Source: DASTHS01 sp035718085 (GTDB lineage Bacteria; Actinomycetota; Acidimicrobiia; Acidimicrobiales; Palsa-688). From it: DNA of 6,726 nt. The DNA is taken from NCBI GenBank assembly GCA_035718085.1, contig DASTHS010000072.1, positions 1 to 6,726 of the forward strand. The letters are read 5' to 3'. Below the pieces are notes generated by a model, which made no database searches, was not told the DNA's origin, and saw only the letters and a list, made by a program, of their open reading frames with translations. Position 1 is the first letter of the stretch, and every line of letters begins with the position of its first letter. This document shows positions 1 to 5,872 of this stretch, piece by piece. A program made the translations under genes and the position numbers.

Positions 1-187
1 TGGTGCCGGCCTGGTCCGGGCCGGCCAGGGCGGGGGCCGCCTTGCCGACCAGCGGGCTGGCCGCCTGCTGCTGGGCGGCCGGGCCCGAGGTGGCCAGCAC
101 GGCGAGCAGGGCGGCGAGGAGCACGGCGACGGCGAGCGACACCCACAGCACCACCCGGCGCCGGGGGCGGGGGGCGCCGGGGGTCAT
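1..187 (-). CDS. CcmG/DsbE-like (TlpA/ResA-type) membrane-anchored thiol-disulfide oxidoreductase, N-terminal part
   Basis: Only the first 62 codons lie in the window; the gene continues past the left edge. The ATG at 187-185 overlaps the ccmF stop by 4 bases (ATGA), so it belongs to the same operon. Residues 1-11 are basic (APRPRRR), residues 12-32 form one hydrophobic segment acting as a signal anchor, and after a short linker comes SPLVGKAAPALAGPD (44-58). That matches the start of the redoxin fold in CcmG/DsbE and TlpA proteins, which typically reads P-hydrophobic-G-K-x-A-P. The expected WCxxC active site would lie further on and cannot be seen. In this family the protein sits on the outer face of the membrane and reduces the CXXCH cysteines of apocytochrome c, using electrons from CcdA, which is also encoded here. 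Position right after ccmF is the usual place for ccmG. The assignment is an inference from the N-terminus and context. Confidence 0.75.
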   Translation of the reverse strand, partial: MTPGAPRPRRRVVLWVSLAVAVLLAALLAVLATSGPAAQQQAASPLVGKAAPALAGPDQAGT

Positions 188-2211
188 GCCGGCGCCCCGC
201 CGGGGCCGGCCAGCCGCGTAGCCCGGCGGGCCAGCGCAGGCTCGGGCACCGGCGCGTCGAGGGGGGCGCCCTCGGCCCTGCTCGGAGCCGACACCGGGTC
301 GGTCGGTCGGCGCCGGCGACCGGGGAAGGCGGCCAGCAGCGTGCCGAGCAGCATCACGCCGCCGCCCACCCACACCCAGTCGACGAGGGGCTCGTCGCTC
401 ACCCCGATGGTGACCGGGTCGGCCGGCCCCGCCGGCGGGTTGGTGATGGTGAGGTAGAGGTCGGAGCCGAGCGAGCTGCGCACCGACGGGGTGCCGACCG
501 CCTCGGCGGCGAAGGGGTAGGTGCTGATGGCGGGGGCGTACACCTGCCCCCCGTCGACGGCGATCTCGGCCGACAGGGTCGACTTGACCGCCGCGCGGGT
601 GGAGCGCATGCCGAGGAAGGTGTACCGGTGCCCGGCGAACGCGCCGGTCTGGCCGGGTCGCAGCGACAGGGTGGTCTGGCGGGTGTAGCTGTGGCTGGCA
701 GCGAAGGCGACGGCAACGACCACCACCCCGAGGTGCACCACCATGCCGCCGTTGACCCGGCCGACCAGGCCCGACGGCCCCGACCGGCGCACGGCCAGCA
801 CCAGCTGCCGGCCGGCCGACCCGCCGGCGAAGGCGCCCAGGCCGAAGGCGGCGAGCGGCGCCAGGCCCCGGACCCCGCCGGCGACGCATGCGCCGAGGGT
901 GAGCGCCGCCGCCGCCAGCGGCCACTGCAACCGGGTGCGCAGCAGCTCGCCCGACGCCTTCCTCCAGGGCAGCACCGGCGCGACGGCCATGAGGAACAGC
1001 AGGCAGATCACGATCGGCAGGGTCAGCTCGTCGAAGTACGGGGCCCCGACGGTCACCGACGAGCCCCGCAGCGACGAGGCGATCAGGGGGAACACCGTGC
1101 CGAGCAGCACCACGAGGGCGAAGAGGCTGAAGAGCAGGTTGTTGGCGAGGAACGCGCCCTCGCGTGACACCGGGGAGTCGATGGTGCCGCTGGAGCGCAG
1201 CAGGTCGCCCCGCCACGCGATGAGCGCGACAGCGCCGGCGACGACCACCCCGAAGAAGCCGAGCAGCACCGGCCCGATCGAGCTGACCGAGAACGAGTGC
1301 ACCGAGGCGAGCAGACCCGACCGGGTGAGGAAGGTGCCGAGGATGGTGAGCGAGAAGGTGGCCAGCACCAGCGACAGGTTCCAGACCCGGAGCATCCCCC
1401 GCCGCTCCTGGACCATCACCGAGTGCAGGAACGCCGTGGCGGTGAGCCACGGGATGAACGCCGAGTTCTCCACCGGGTCCCAGGCCCAGAAGCCGCCCCA
1501 GCCGAGCACCTGGTAGCTCCACCACGCGCCGAGCACGATGCCGGCGGTCAGGAACGCCCAGGCGAACAGCGTCCAGCGGCGGGTCTCGAGCAGCCACCCC
1601 TCCCCGACCCGGCCGGTGATCAGGCTGGCCGCCGCGAAGCAGAACGGCACGGTGAAGCCGACCAGGCCGAGGTAGAGCATCGGCGGGTGGAAGGCCACCA
1701 GCACGTGGTCCTGCAGGAGCGGGTCGGGACCGGGACCGTTGGTGGGCACCGCCCCCGCGTAGGTGGCGAACGGGTTGGAGACGACCAGCAGCACGGCGAA
1801 GAAGAAGCTGGCGACGCCGAAGCCGATGGTCGTCGCCCACGCCACCAGCGGGTCGTCGGCCCGGCGGCGGAAGTGCACCACCATCGCCACCAGGTACCCG
1901 GCGAGCACGAGGGCCCACAGCAGCATCGAGCCCTCGAGCGCCGACCACATGGCCGTGATCCGGTAGAGCAGCGGCGTGGCGTTGCCGTCGTTGTTGCCCA
2001 CGTACTGCAGGGTGTAGTCGTGGGTGATCAATGCCCGCTCGAGGGCGGCAGTGGCCAGCGCGGCGCCGGCGGCGACCACCCACACGTAGCTGCGCCCGGC
2101 GCGGACCCACCGGTCGCGGCCGCGCAGCAGCCCGGCGCCGGTGGTGACCGCCCCGGCCAGGGCGCCGAGGAGGCCGAGCAGCACGGCGGCGTCGCCGAGG
2201 GACGCGTTCAC
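184..2211 (-). CDS. ccmF: Cytochrome c heme lyase subunit CcmF
   Basis: A 675-residue polytopic membrane protein of the heme-handling (WWD) superfamily; E. coli CcmF is about 647. CcmF takes heme from holo-CcmE and catalyses thioether bond formation to apocytochrome c on the outer face of the membrane. The WWD motif is clear at residues 230-249 (WW at 230-231, then WGGFWAWDPVEN). All four family histidines are present: H175 (FHPPMLYLG) and H305 (SVHSFS) as the external heme ligands of the WWD site, and H263 (FLHS) and H493 (VVHLG) as candidate ligands of the transmembrane b heme. Each is two residues on from its E. coli equivalent (H173, H303, H261, H491). The large external domain spans roughly 505-608 and a last membrane helix 610-630. 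The final 45 residues are a basic then Pro/Ala-rich tail with no obvious fold. The start is a GTG overlapping the ccmE stop (GTGA). NrfE-type paralogues are less likely given the complete ccm neighbourhood. Confidence 0.97.
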   Translation of the reverse strand: MNASLGDAAVLLGLLGALAGAVTTGAGLLRGRDRWVRAGRSYVWVVAAGAALATAALERALITHDYTLQYVGNNDGNATPLLYRITAMWSALEGSMLLWALVLAGYLVAMVVHFRRRADDPLVAWATTIGFGVASFFFAVLLVVSNPFATYAGAVPTNGPGPDPLLQDHVLVAFHPPMLYLGLVGFTVPFCFAAASLITGRVGEGWLLETRRWTLFAWAFLTAGIVLGAWWSYQVLGWGGFWAWDPVENSAFIPWLTATAFLHSVMVQERRGMLRVWNLSLVLATFSLTILGTFLTRSGLLASVHSFSVSSIGPVLLGFFGVVVAGAVALIAWRGDLLRSSGTIDSPVSREGAFLANNLLFSLFALVVLLGTVFPLIASSLRGSSVTVGAPYFDELTLPIVICLLFLMAVAPVLPWRKASGELLRTRLQWPLAAAALTLGACVAGGVRGLAPLAAFGLGAFAGGSAGRQLVLAVRRSGPSGLVGRVNGGMVVHLGVVVVAVAFAASHSYTRQTTLSLRPGQTGAFAGHRYTFLGMRSTRAAVKSTLSAEIAVDGGQVYAPAISTYPFAAEAVGTPSVRSSLGSDLYLTITNPPAGPADPVTIGVSDEPLVDWVWVGGGVMLLGTLLAAFPGRRRRPTDPVSAPSRAEGAPLDAPVPEPALARRATRLAGPGGAPA

Positions 2212-2693
2212 GAGCCGGCCCCCGCACCTGCGGGCAGCTGCGACTTCAAGCGATCGGGGTGCGCCTCGGCGTAGTTGGCGGTGTGCTTCACCATGATCTG
2301 ATCCGCCGCGTAGACGTCGCCCTGCCAGTGGCCCTCGAGCACGACGGGGATGCCCACCTTGAACAGCTGGGGCGGCTGGTCGGGGTCGACGACGCGGACG
2401 CGCACGGCGTTGGCCACGATCGAGAACGCCGTGCCGTCGGCGGTGTGGGTGATCCCCGGCTCGACGGTGCCCTCCACCCGGAACGGCGAGGCGCCGAGCG
2501 CCGCCTTGCGGGCCACGGCCTGGTCGGCGGTGTAGAAGTACTCCGAGGCGCTGGCCAGGCCTTGGTAGGCCAGGAACCCGAACGCGCCGAGCACCACGAG
2601 GGCGGCGACCACCTGGCGGCGCCGTGACGCGAGCAGGCGGCGCCGGGGCCGCACCCCGGGGCCGGCCACCGGCGCGGCGGCGACGTCTACCAC
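2208..2693 (-). CDS. ccmE: Heme chaperone CcmE
   Basis: CcmE binds heme covalently on the outer face of the membrane and hands it to CcmF. With the GTG at 2693-2691 the protein has 161 residues, close to the family norm. A basic N-terminus (RPRRRLLASRRR, 15-26) is followed by one membrane anchor (about 28-44), then the CcmE beta-barrel: EYFYTADQ (51-58), FRVEGTVEPG (71-80), VVLEGHW (117-123). The heme-binding motif is KHTANY at 136-141, giving H137 and Y141, which match the E. coli HxxxY (H130/Y134). This is therefore the classical His form and not the Cys variant known in some archaea and Desulfovibrio. A start at 2798 would add 35 Arg/Ala-rich residues lying wholly in ccmD. The GTG at 2693 is preferred because GAGGAG lies 5 bases before it and the protein length fits. 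The gene overlaps the end of ccmD by 7 bases and the start of ccmF by 4. Confidence 0.95.
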   Translation of the reverse strand: MVDVAAAPVAGPGVRPRRRLLASRRRQVVAALVVLGAFGFLAYQGLASASEYFYTADQAVARKAALGASPFRVEGTVEPGITHTADGTAFSIVANAVRVRVVDPDQPPQLFKVGIPVVLEGHWQGDVYAADQIMVKHTANYAEAHPDRLKSQLPAGAGAGS

Positions 2694-2809
2694 CCGTGCT
2701 CCTCGGGGGGAAACGACCGGGCCAGCTGCCGGCCGCGCCGCACGGTGCGCACGGCGTAGAGCGCCAGGCCGACGGCGGTGACGGCGTAGCCCATCCACAC
2801 GTAGCTCAT
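2687..2809 (-). CDS. ccmD: Small heme exporter accessory protein CcmD
   Basis: A 40-residue protein fitted between ccmC and ccmE, exactly where ccmD lies in other System I operons. It starts MSYVWMGYAVTAVGL, forms one membrane helix (about 3-21), continues with a basic stretch (RTVRRGRQLAR, 21-31) and ends PPEEHGW. Known CcmD proteins share this plan: a short N-terminus, one helix and a charged cytoplasmic tail. CcmD is needed to release holo-CcmE from the CcmABC complex. The ATG at 2809-2807 overlaps the ccmC stop as ATGA, and GGGGAG lies 6 bases upstream. Sequence conservation in CcmD is low, so the call rests on size, topology and position. The gene is easy to miss because of its length and because the same frame stays open upstream to 3349, antisense-like within ccmC. 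Confidence 0.87.
   Translation of the reverse strand: MSYVWMGYAVTAVGLALYAVRTVRRGRQLARSFPPEEHGW
2699..2704 (-). promoter_or_regulatory. Ribosome binding site GAGGAG for ccmE
   Basis: GAGGAG lies 5 bases before the GTG at 2693, inside the last codons of ccmD, where it encodes the two Glu residues near its end. It decides the ccmE start: the upstream alternative at 2798 would give an over-long, Arg-rich N-terminus. Confidence 0.7.
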
Positions 2810-3594
2810 CGTGCGCTCCCCTCGGCGCGCCGGGCGGCGAGGGCGGCGCGCAGGCCGTCGGTCTCGTAGCGGTCCTCGAGCAGCTCGACGCGGTAGCGGT
2901 GCACGAGCAGCCAGGCGCCGGTCACCACGAACGCCACGAACGACAGGGCCATGGTGAGCAGCTGCCACCCGTGGATGTGGGGAGAGCTGGTGAGCAGGGT
3001 GTTGCCCTGGTGCAGGGTGCGCCACCAGTTGGTGGCCTCGTGGTCGAGGGGCACGACTGCAGCCCCCAGCAGGGCGGCCACGGCCGCCCGCCGGGCACGC
3101 GCCTCGGAGGTGCCGCCGGTGCGGCGCAGCCCCAGGTAGCCCACGAACACGGCGAAGAGCAGGGCGGTGAGGGTGAGGCGGGCGTCCCACGTCCACCACA
3201 CGCCCCACGAGCCGCGGCCCCAGATCGACCCGGTGGCGAGGGTGAGGCCGCAGAGCACGACACCGACCTCGCCGGCGGCGCCGGCCAGCGCGTCCCACCG
3301 GCGGGCCCGGGTGGTCGGCCACAGCCACGCCGCGCTGGCCAGGGCGCACAGCCCGAACGCGAGGTAGCAGCAGGTGGCCAGGGCCGGGTGCACGTAGATG
3401 AGCCGCACCAGCTGGCCCTGGGTGACGTCGGGCGGTGACACGACCAGGCCGAGCCAGGCGGTGGCGGCCAGCAGCGCGAGGGCGGCCACCCCGAGCAGCC
3501 GGGTGGTGCGGTCGCCGGTCGACGATCGGGCGGTGGGCGCAGCGGGCCCGGCCGGGGGGGTGCCGACCGTGGCGGGGGCGGTGGTGGTGGTCAT
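2806..3594 (-). CDS. ccmC: Heme-handling protein CcmC
   Basis: A 262-residue membrane protein of the WWD superfamily (E. coli CcmC is about 245). CcmC binds heme at the outer face with CcmE and drives formation of holo-CcmE. The WWD motif spans 122-141 (GSIWGRGSWGVWWTWDARLT). Both heme-ligand histidines are visible: H69 in IYVHP (E. coli H60) and H195 in NWWRTLHQG (E. coli H184). Six membrane helices are expected, at roughly 33-51, 68-91, 104-121, 138-157, 170-182 and 207-231. The first 30 residues are a Thr/Pro/Ala-rich cytoplasmic extension with no match to the family core. The ATG at 3594-3592 overlaps the ccmB stop (ATGA) and has GGAGGA 3 bases upstream. A start at 3717 would add 41 Arg-rich residues buried in ccmB and is rejected. 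The gene overlaps ccmD by 4 bases. Confidence 0.96.
   Translation of the reverse strand: MTTTTAPATVGTPPAGPAAPTARSSTGDRTTRLLGVAALALLAATAWLGLVVSPPDVTQGQLVRLIYVHPALATCCYLAFGLCALASAAWLWPTTRARRWDALAGAAGEVGVVLCGLTLATGSIWGRGSWGVWWTWDARLTLTALLFAVFVGYLGLRRTGGTSEARARRAAVAALLGAAVVPLDHEATNWWRTLHQGNTLLTSSPHIHGWQLLTMALSFVAFVVTGAWLLVHRYRVELLEDRYETDGLRAALAARRAEGSAR
2816..2821 (-). promoter_or_regulatory. Ribosome binding site GGGGAG for ccmD
   Basis: GGGGAG (part of GAGGGGAG) lies 6 bases before the ATG at 2809, within the end of ccmC. It supports ccmD as a separately initiated 40-residue protein and rules against a longer product starting inside ccmC. Confidence 0.65.
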
Positions 3595-4259
3595 GCGTCC
3601 TCCAGGAGGGTGCCGAACCCGAGCACTCCGAGGGTGAGGTAGATGGCGGCGAACGCGGCCAGCAACCCGAGCCACCGGCCCCCGTCGCCGGGGGCGAGGC
3701 CGAGCGCTGACCGCCACGCCTGCGTGGCGGCGAGCAGCACCGGTGCTACCACCGGCAGCACGAGCAGTGGCAGCAGGGTCTCGCGGACCCGCAGGCCCGC
3801 AGCCATGATCCCGTAGACCACACCGGCAGCGGCCAGCCCGGCGGTGGCCGCCAGTGCGGTCACCACCAGGGTCAACGGGTGGTGGACCCCGGTGCCGTAG
3901 AGCACGACGATGCCGCCGCCGAGCAGCACCTCGAGGCCGGCGAGCACGACGGCGACGGCCGCTGCCTTGCCGAGGAAGATGCCGGCGGGGTCGAGGCCGG
4001 CGAGGCGCAACCCGTCGCGCGCGCCGTCGGCCGCCTCGAGGGCGAAGCTGCGCTGCACCGCCAGGAGGCTGCAGAGCAGCACCGCCACCCAGTAGAGGCC
4101 GGGAGCGGCGCGCGTCAGCAGCTCGCGGTCCGCGTCGAAGGCGAAGCCGAACAGCAGCAGCACGACCAGCGCGTACGGGGCCACCTGGTTGGTCGCGACC
4201 CGGCTGCGGGCCTCGATCCGCAGGTCTTTGCCGGCCACCAGCAGGGCGTCACGCCACAT
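3591..4259 (-). CDS. ccmB: ABC transporter permease subunit CcmB
   Basis: A 222-residue integral membrane protein, matching the usual CcmB length (220 in E. coli). It pairs with the ATPase CcmA; the CcmAB complex uses ATP hydrolysis to free holo-CcmE from CcmC/CcmD. The N-terminus MWRDALLVAGKDLRIEARSR (1-20) is the typical short amphipathic cytoplasmic lead of CcmB, followed by six likely helices (about 28-42, 53-68, 95-120, 127-153, 161-180, 196-217). The stretch LLPLLVLPVVAPVLLAA (162-178) corresponds to the conserved LLPLLVLPxxxPV core. The ATG at 4259 overlaps the 3' end of ccmA by 11 bases and has GGGGGA 6 bases upstream. An alternative ATG at 4298 would add 13 residues (MGRPVPGWRGGRR) unlike the family N-terminus. 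The ccmB stop overlaps the ccmC start. Confidence 0.93.
   Translation of the reverse strand: MWRDALLVAGKDLRIEARSRVATNQVAPYALVVLLLFGFAFDADRELLTRAAPGLYWVAVLLCSLLAVQRSFALEAADGARDGLRLAGLDPAGIFLGKAAAVAVVLAGLEVLLGGGIVVLYGTGVHHPLTLVVTALAATAGLAAAGVVYGIMAAGLRVRETLLPLLVLPVVAPVLLAATQAWRSALGLAPGDGGRWLGLLAAFAAIYLTLGVLGFGTLLEDA
3598..3603 (-). promoter_or_regulatory. Ribosome binding site GGAGGA for ccmC
   Basis: GGAGGA lies 3 bases before the ATG at 3594, within the last codons of ccmB. It supports this start over the in-frame ATG at 3717. The site is one arm of a perfect inverted repeat CCTCC-A-GGAGG (3599-3609), so it may be partly paired in the mRNA until ribosomes finishing ccmB open it. That would fit translational coupling, but it could equally be chance in GC-rich coding sequence. 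Confidence 0.6.
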
Positions 4260-5007
4260 GCGACGTCCCCCGCGCCACCCCGGGACGGGTCGCCCCACCC
4301 GGCTCGGCGGTGCCGTCGGTCCGGGTGCCGGCGCCCCGGGCGTCGGCGGCCGACGACGCGGTCACGACGCCGCCGGCGACGGTGACCCTCCGGTCGGCGA
4401 GGGCCGCCACCCGGTCGAGCTCGTGGGAGGCGATCACCACCGTCGCCCCCCCGGCGGCGGCGGCGCGCACGATGCCGTCGAGGAGGTCGCGATGCTCGGC
4501 GTCGAGGCCGGCGTGGGGCTCGTCGAGCAACCACAGCTCGGGGTCGCGGGCGACCAGGACCGCCAGGGCGACCCGTCGCCGCTGCCCGGCCGACAGCCCC
4601 GCCACAGAGGTGGTGGCCAGCCGCCCGGTGAGGCCCAGGGCGACGAGGGCGGCGTCGGCCCGCTCCGCCACGGCGCCACCCCGGCCCCCGGCCGCCCGCA
4701 CCGCGAACTCGACCTGCTCGCGCACCCGGAGGTCGTCGTAGAGGCCACCGGTGTGCCCGAGCAGGCCGACCCGGCGCCGGACGGCCCGGGGCTCGGCCAC
4801 CAAGTCGGCGCCGAGCACCTCCGCCCGGCCGCGCACCACCCGCAGCAACCCGGCGCACGCCCGCAACAGGCTGGTCTTGCCCGCGCCGTTGGCCCCCGCC
4901 AGGGCCACCACCTCGCCGCGCTCCACCCGGAGATCGGCACCGGCGAGCACCGGGAAGCCCCCGGAGAGGGCGACGGCGCCCACGAGGTCGATGGCGGGGC
5001 CGGACAC
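4249..5007 (-). CDS. ccmA: Heme-release ABC transporter ATP-binding protein CcmA
   Basis: A cytoplasmic ABC ATPase of 252 residues. All ABC motifs are intact: Walker A GANGAGKT (38-45), signature LSAGQ (138-142), Walker B LWLLDEP (158-164, with D162 and E163), D-loop AGLD (166-169) and switch histidine H195 (SHEL). The Q-loop region reads LLGHTGGLY (82-90), with His in place of Gln; the GH pair there is typical of CcmA and helps separate it from general ABC ATPases. The core ends near residue 213, which is the length of most CcmA proteins (about 205). The last 40 residues are a Gly/Ala/Thr-rich tail with no visible fold. The start is a GTG at 5007-5005, 57 bases after the ccdA stop, with only a weak AGGG nearby as a ribosome site. 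The gene overlaps ccmB by 11 bases. Adjacency to ccmB and ccmC makes the assignment firm. Confidence 0.95.
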   Translation of the reverse strand: MSGPAIDLVGAVALSGGFPVLAGADLRVERGEVVALAGANGAGKTSLLRACAGLLRVVRGRAEVLGADLVAEPRAVRRRVGLLGHTGGLYDDLRVREQVEFAVRAAGGRGGAVAERADAALVALGLTGRLATTSVAGLSAGQRRRVALAVLVARDPELWLLDEPHAGLDAEHRDLLDGIVRAAAAGGATVVIASHELDRVAALADRRVTVAGGVVTASSAADARGAGTRTDGTAEPGGATRPGVARGTSHVA

Positions 5008-5022
5008 AGCCCTGCCAGGGTA
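5005..5022 (-). promoter_or_regulatory. Possible ccmA promoter (-10-like TACCCT) overlapping a CCCTG-C-CAGGG palindrome
   Basis: The 57-base gap between ccdA and ccmA holds a perfect 11-base inverted repeat at 5010-5020 (5-base arms around one C), two bases from the ccmA GTG. Overlapping it on the minus strand is TACCCT (5017-5022), which fits the actinobacterial -10 form TAnnnT. It ends 9 bases before the start codon, so a transcript from it would be leaderless or nearly so. This agrees with the weak ribosome site. The palindrome could be an operator. No convincing -35 element is seen and the region is GC-rich enough for chance matches, so this is a suggestion only. No U-tract follows, so it is not a terminator. 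Confidence 0.3.
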
Positions 5023-5064
5023 GGTCGGGGCGGCCGGTCACACCCATCCAGGGGGGCCCGGCGA

Positions 5065-5829
5065 CTAGACCTGTGACAGACGACCGAGGCCGACGGCGCG
5101 CAGCGCATCACCGGCCCACGTCGACAGGGTCGTCACCTCGCCGGTGAAGAGCAGCACCCCGAGGGCGGCGAGCACGACACCCGACACCACGTTGAGGGCG
5201 CGGGCGTGGGCCCGGGCGGCCACCAGCAGGCCGGTGACCCGGCTGAACGCGGTGCCTGCCACCACGAACGGCACGCCCAGACCGAGCGAGAACGCCAGCA
5301 GCATGGCCTCGCCCCGCAGGAGGGTCGGCGCGTCGGCGGTGAGGCCCAGCACGGCGGCGAGGGCGGGGCCGATGCAGGGGGTCCACCCGACGGCGAACGC
5401 CATGCCCATCACCGGTGCCGCCCAGGCGCCCAGGCGGCTCGGTGCCACGTGCCAGCGCCGCTCGGCCAGCACCCACCGGGGGCGCAGCAGCCCGGCGAAC
5501 ACCAAGCCCATCACCACGATGAGCGCACCGGCCACCTCGTCGAGCACCCGGTGGTGGGCCTGCAGCGGCCGGCTGATGCTGAACGCCCCCGTCTCGAAGG
5601 CGGCGAACACGACGGTGAACCCGGCGACGAACAGCAGCGTGGCCCGCACCAGCCGGCGGCTGTCGGCGCCCTCGGCGGCAGCCAGCTGCGCTCCCGACAG
5701 GCCCGACATCATCGACAGGTACGACGGGACGAGCGGCAGCACGCACGGGGAGAGGAACGACACCACGCCGGCGCCGAAGGCGACGACGAAGCCCAGGGGT
5801 GAGGAGGTGATGAGGTGGCCGGTCTGCAC
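5065..5829 (-). CDS. ccdA: Cytochrome c biogenesis thiol-disulfide transporter CcdA (DsbD family)
   Basis: A 254-residue membrane protein with six likely helices, the usual size for CcdA. It carries reducing equivalents from cytoplasmic thioredoxin across the membrane to external thioredoxin-like proteins such as the CcmG-like product encoded at the left edge. The two redox cysteines are C29 in SFLSPCVLPLVPSYLS (24-39) and C152 in GWTPCIGPAL (148-157); both proline-flanked contexts are diagnostic for the DsbD/CcdA transmembrane domain. No thioredoxin domain is fused, so it is CcdA and not full-length DsbD. The start chosen is a GTG at 5829, ten residues before the first helix; no clear ribosome site precedes it, and GATGGT at positions -12 to -7 could be a poor -10 box for a leaderless transcript. 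The gene is the first of the minus-strand run and lies 57 bases before ccmA. Confidence 0.95.
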   Translation of the reverse strand: MQTGHLITSSPLGFVVAFGAGVVSFLSPCVLPLVPSYLSMMSGLSGAQLAAAEGADSRRLVRATLLFVAGFTVVFAAFETGAFSISRPLQAHHRVLDEVAGALIVVMGLVFAGLLRPRWVLAERRWHVAPSRLGAWAAPVMGMAFAVGWTPCIGPALAAVLGLTADAPTLLRGEAMLLAFSLGLGVPFVVAGTAFSRVTGLLVAARAHARALNVVSGVVLAALGVLLFTGEVTTLSTWAGDALRAVGLGRLSQV

Positions 5830-5866
5830 GTCGCCACCATCGTCGCACCACCCGCCCCCGCATCGG

Positions 5867-5872
5867 TAGCGT
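5867..5872 (+). promoter_or_regulatory. Possible -10 element (TAGCGT) for the plus-strand DUF5317-like gene
   Basis: The short divergent gap between ccdA and the plus-strand gene contains TAGCGT, which fits the actinobacterial TAnnnT -10 form. It ends 7 bases before a GTG at 5880, the spacing expected for a leaderless transcript starting at that codon. It overlaps the other candidate GTG at 5871, so if this element is real the start would be 5880. No -35 element or ribosome site is evident. The evidence is the motif and spacing only. Confidence 0.3.

Noticed and set aside
628..2274. Several long plus-strand open frames across ccmF (for example 743-1516 and 1297-2274)
   Set aside because: They are antisense to a fully recognisable CcmF, have skewed compositions (runs of Arg, Gln, His, Pro, Gly) and no family motifs. 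They are shadows produced by high GC.
3576..3594. GGT-repeat run as a microsatellite or phase-variation tract at the ccmC start
   Set aside because: It encodes only the MTTTT start of CcmC. Trinucleotide changes would keep the frame, and the run is too short to stand out in GC-rich coding DNA.
184..3594. System II proteins (CcsA/ResC) as identities for the two WWD proteins
   Set aside because: The spacing and number of histidines, plus adjacent ccmA, B, D and E, match CcmC and CcmF. No ResB/CcsB partner is present.
2694..4298. Longer in-frame starts for ccmE (2798), ccmC (3717) and ccmB (4298)
   Set aside because: The added residues are Arg/Pro/Gly-rich, unlike the families, and lie inside upstream genes. 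The downstream starts give normal lengths and tight overlaps, and for ccmC and ccmE good ribosome sites.
5008..5064. Rho-independent terminator between ccdA and ccmA
   Set aside because: Inverted repeats are present (CCCTG-C-CAGGG and a GGGCCC core), but no U-tract follows either. The short gap on one strand fits read-through.
3854..5076. Long plus-strand frames (3854-4741 and 4189-5076) opposite ccmA and ccmB
   Set aside because: Composition is extreme (Arg/Pro/Ala or Gly/His), with no domain. The minus strand carries intact ABC motifs and CcmB features.
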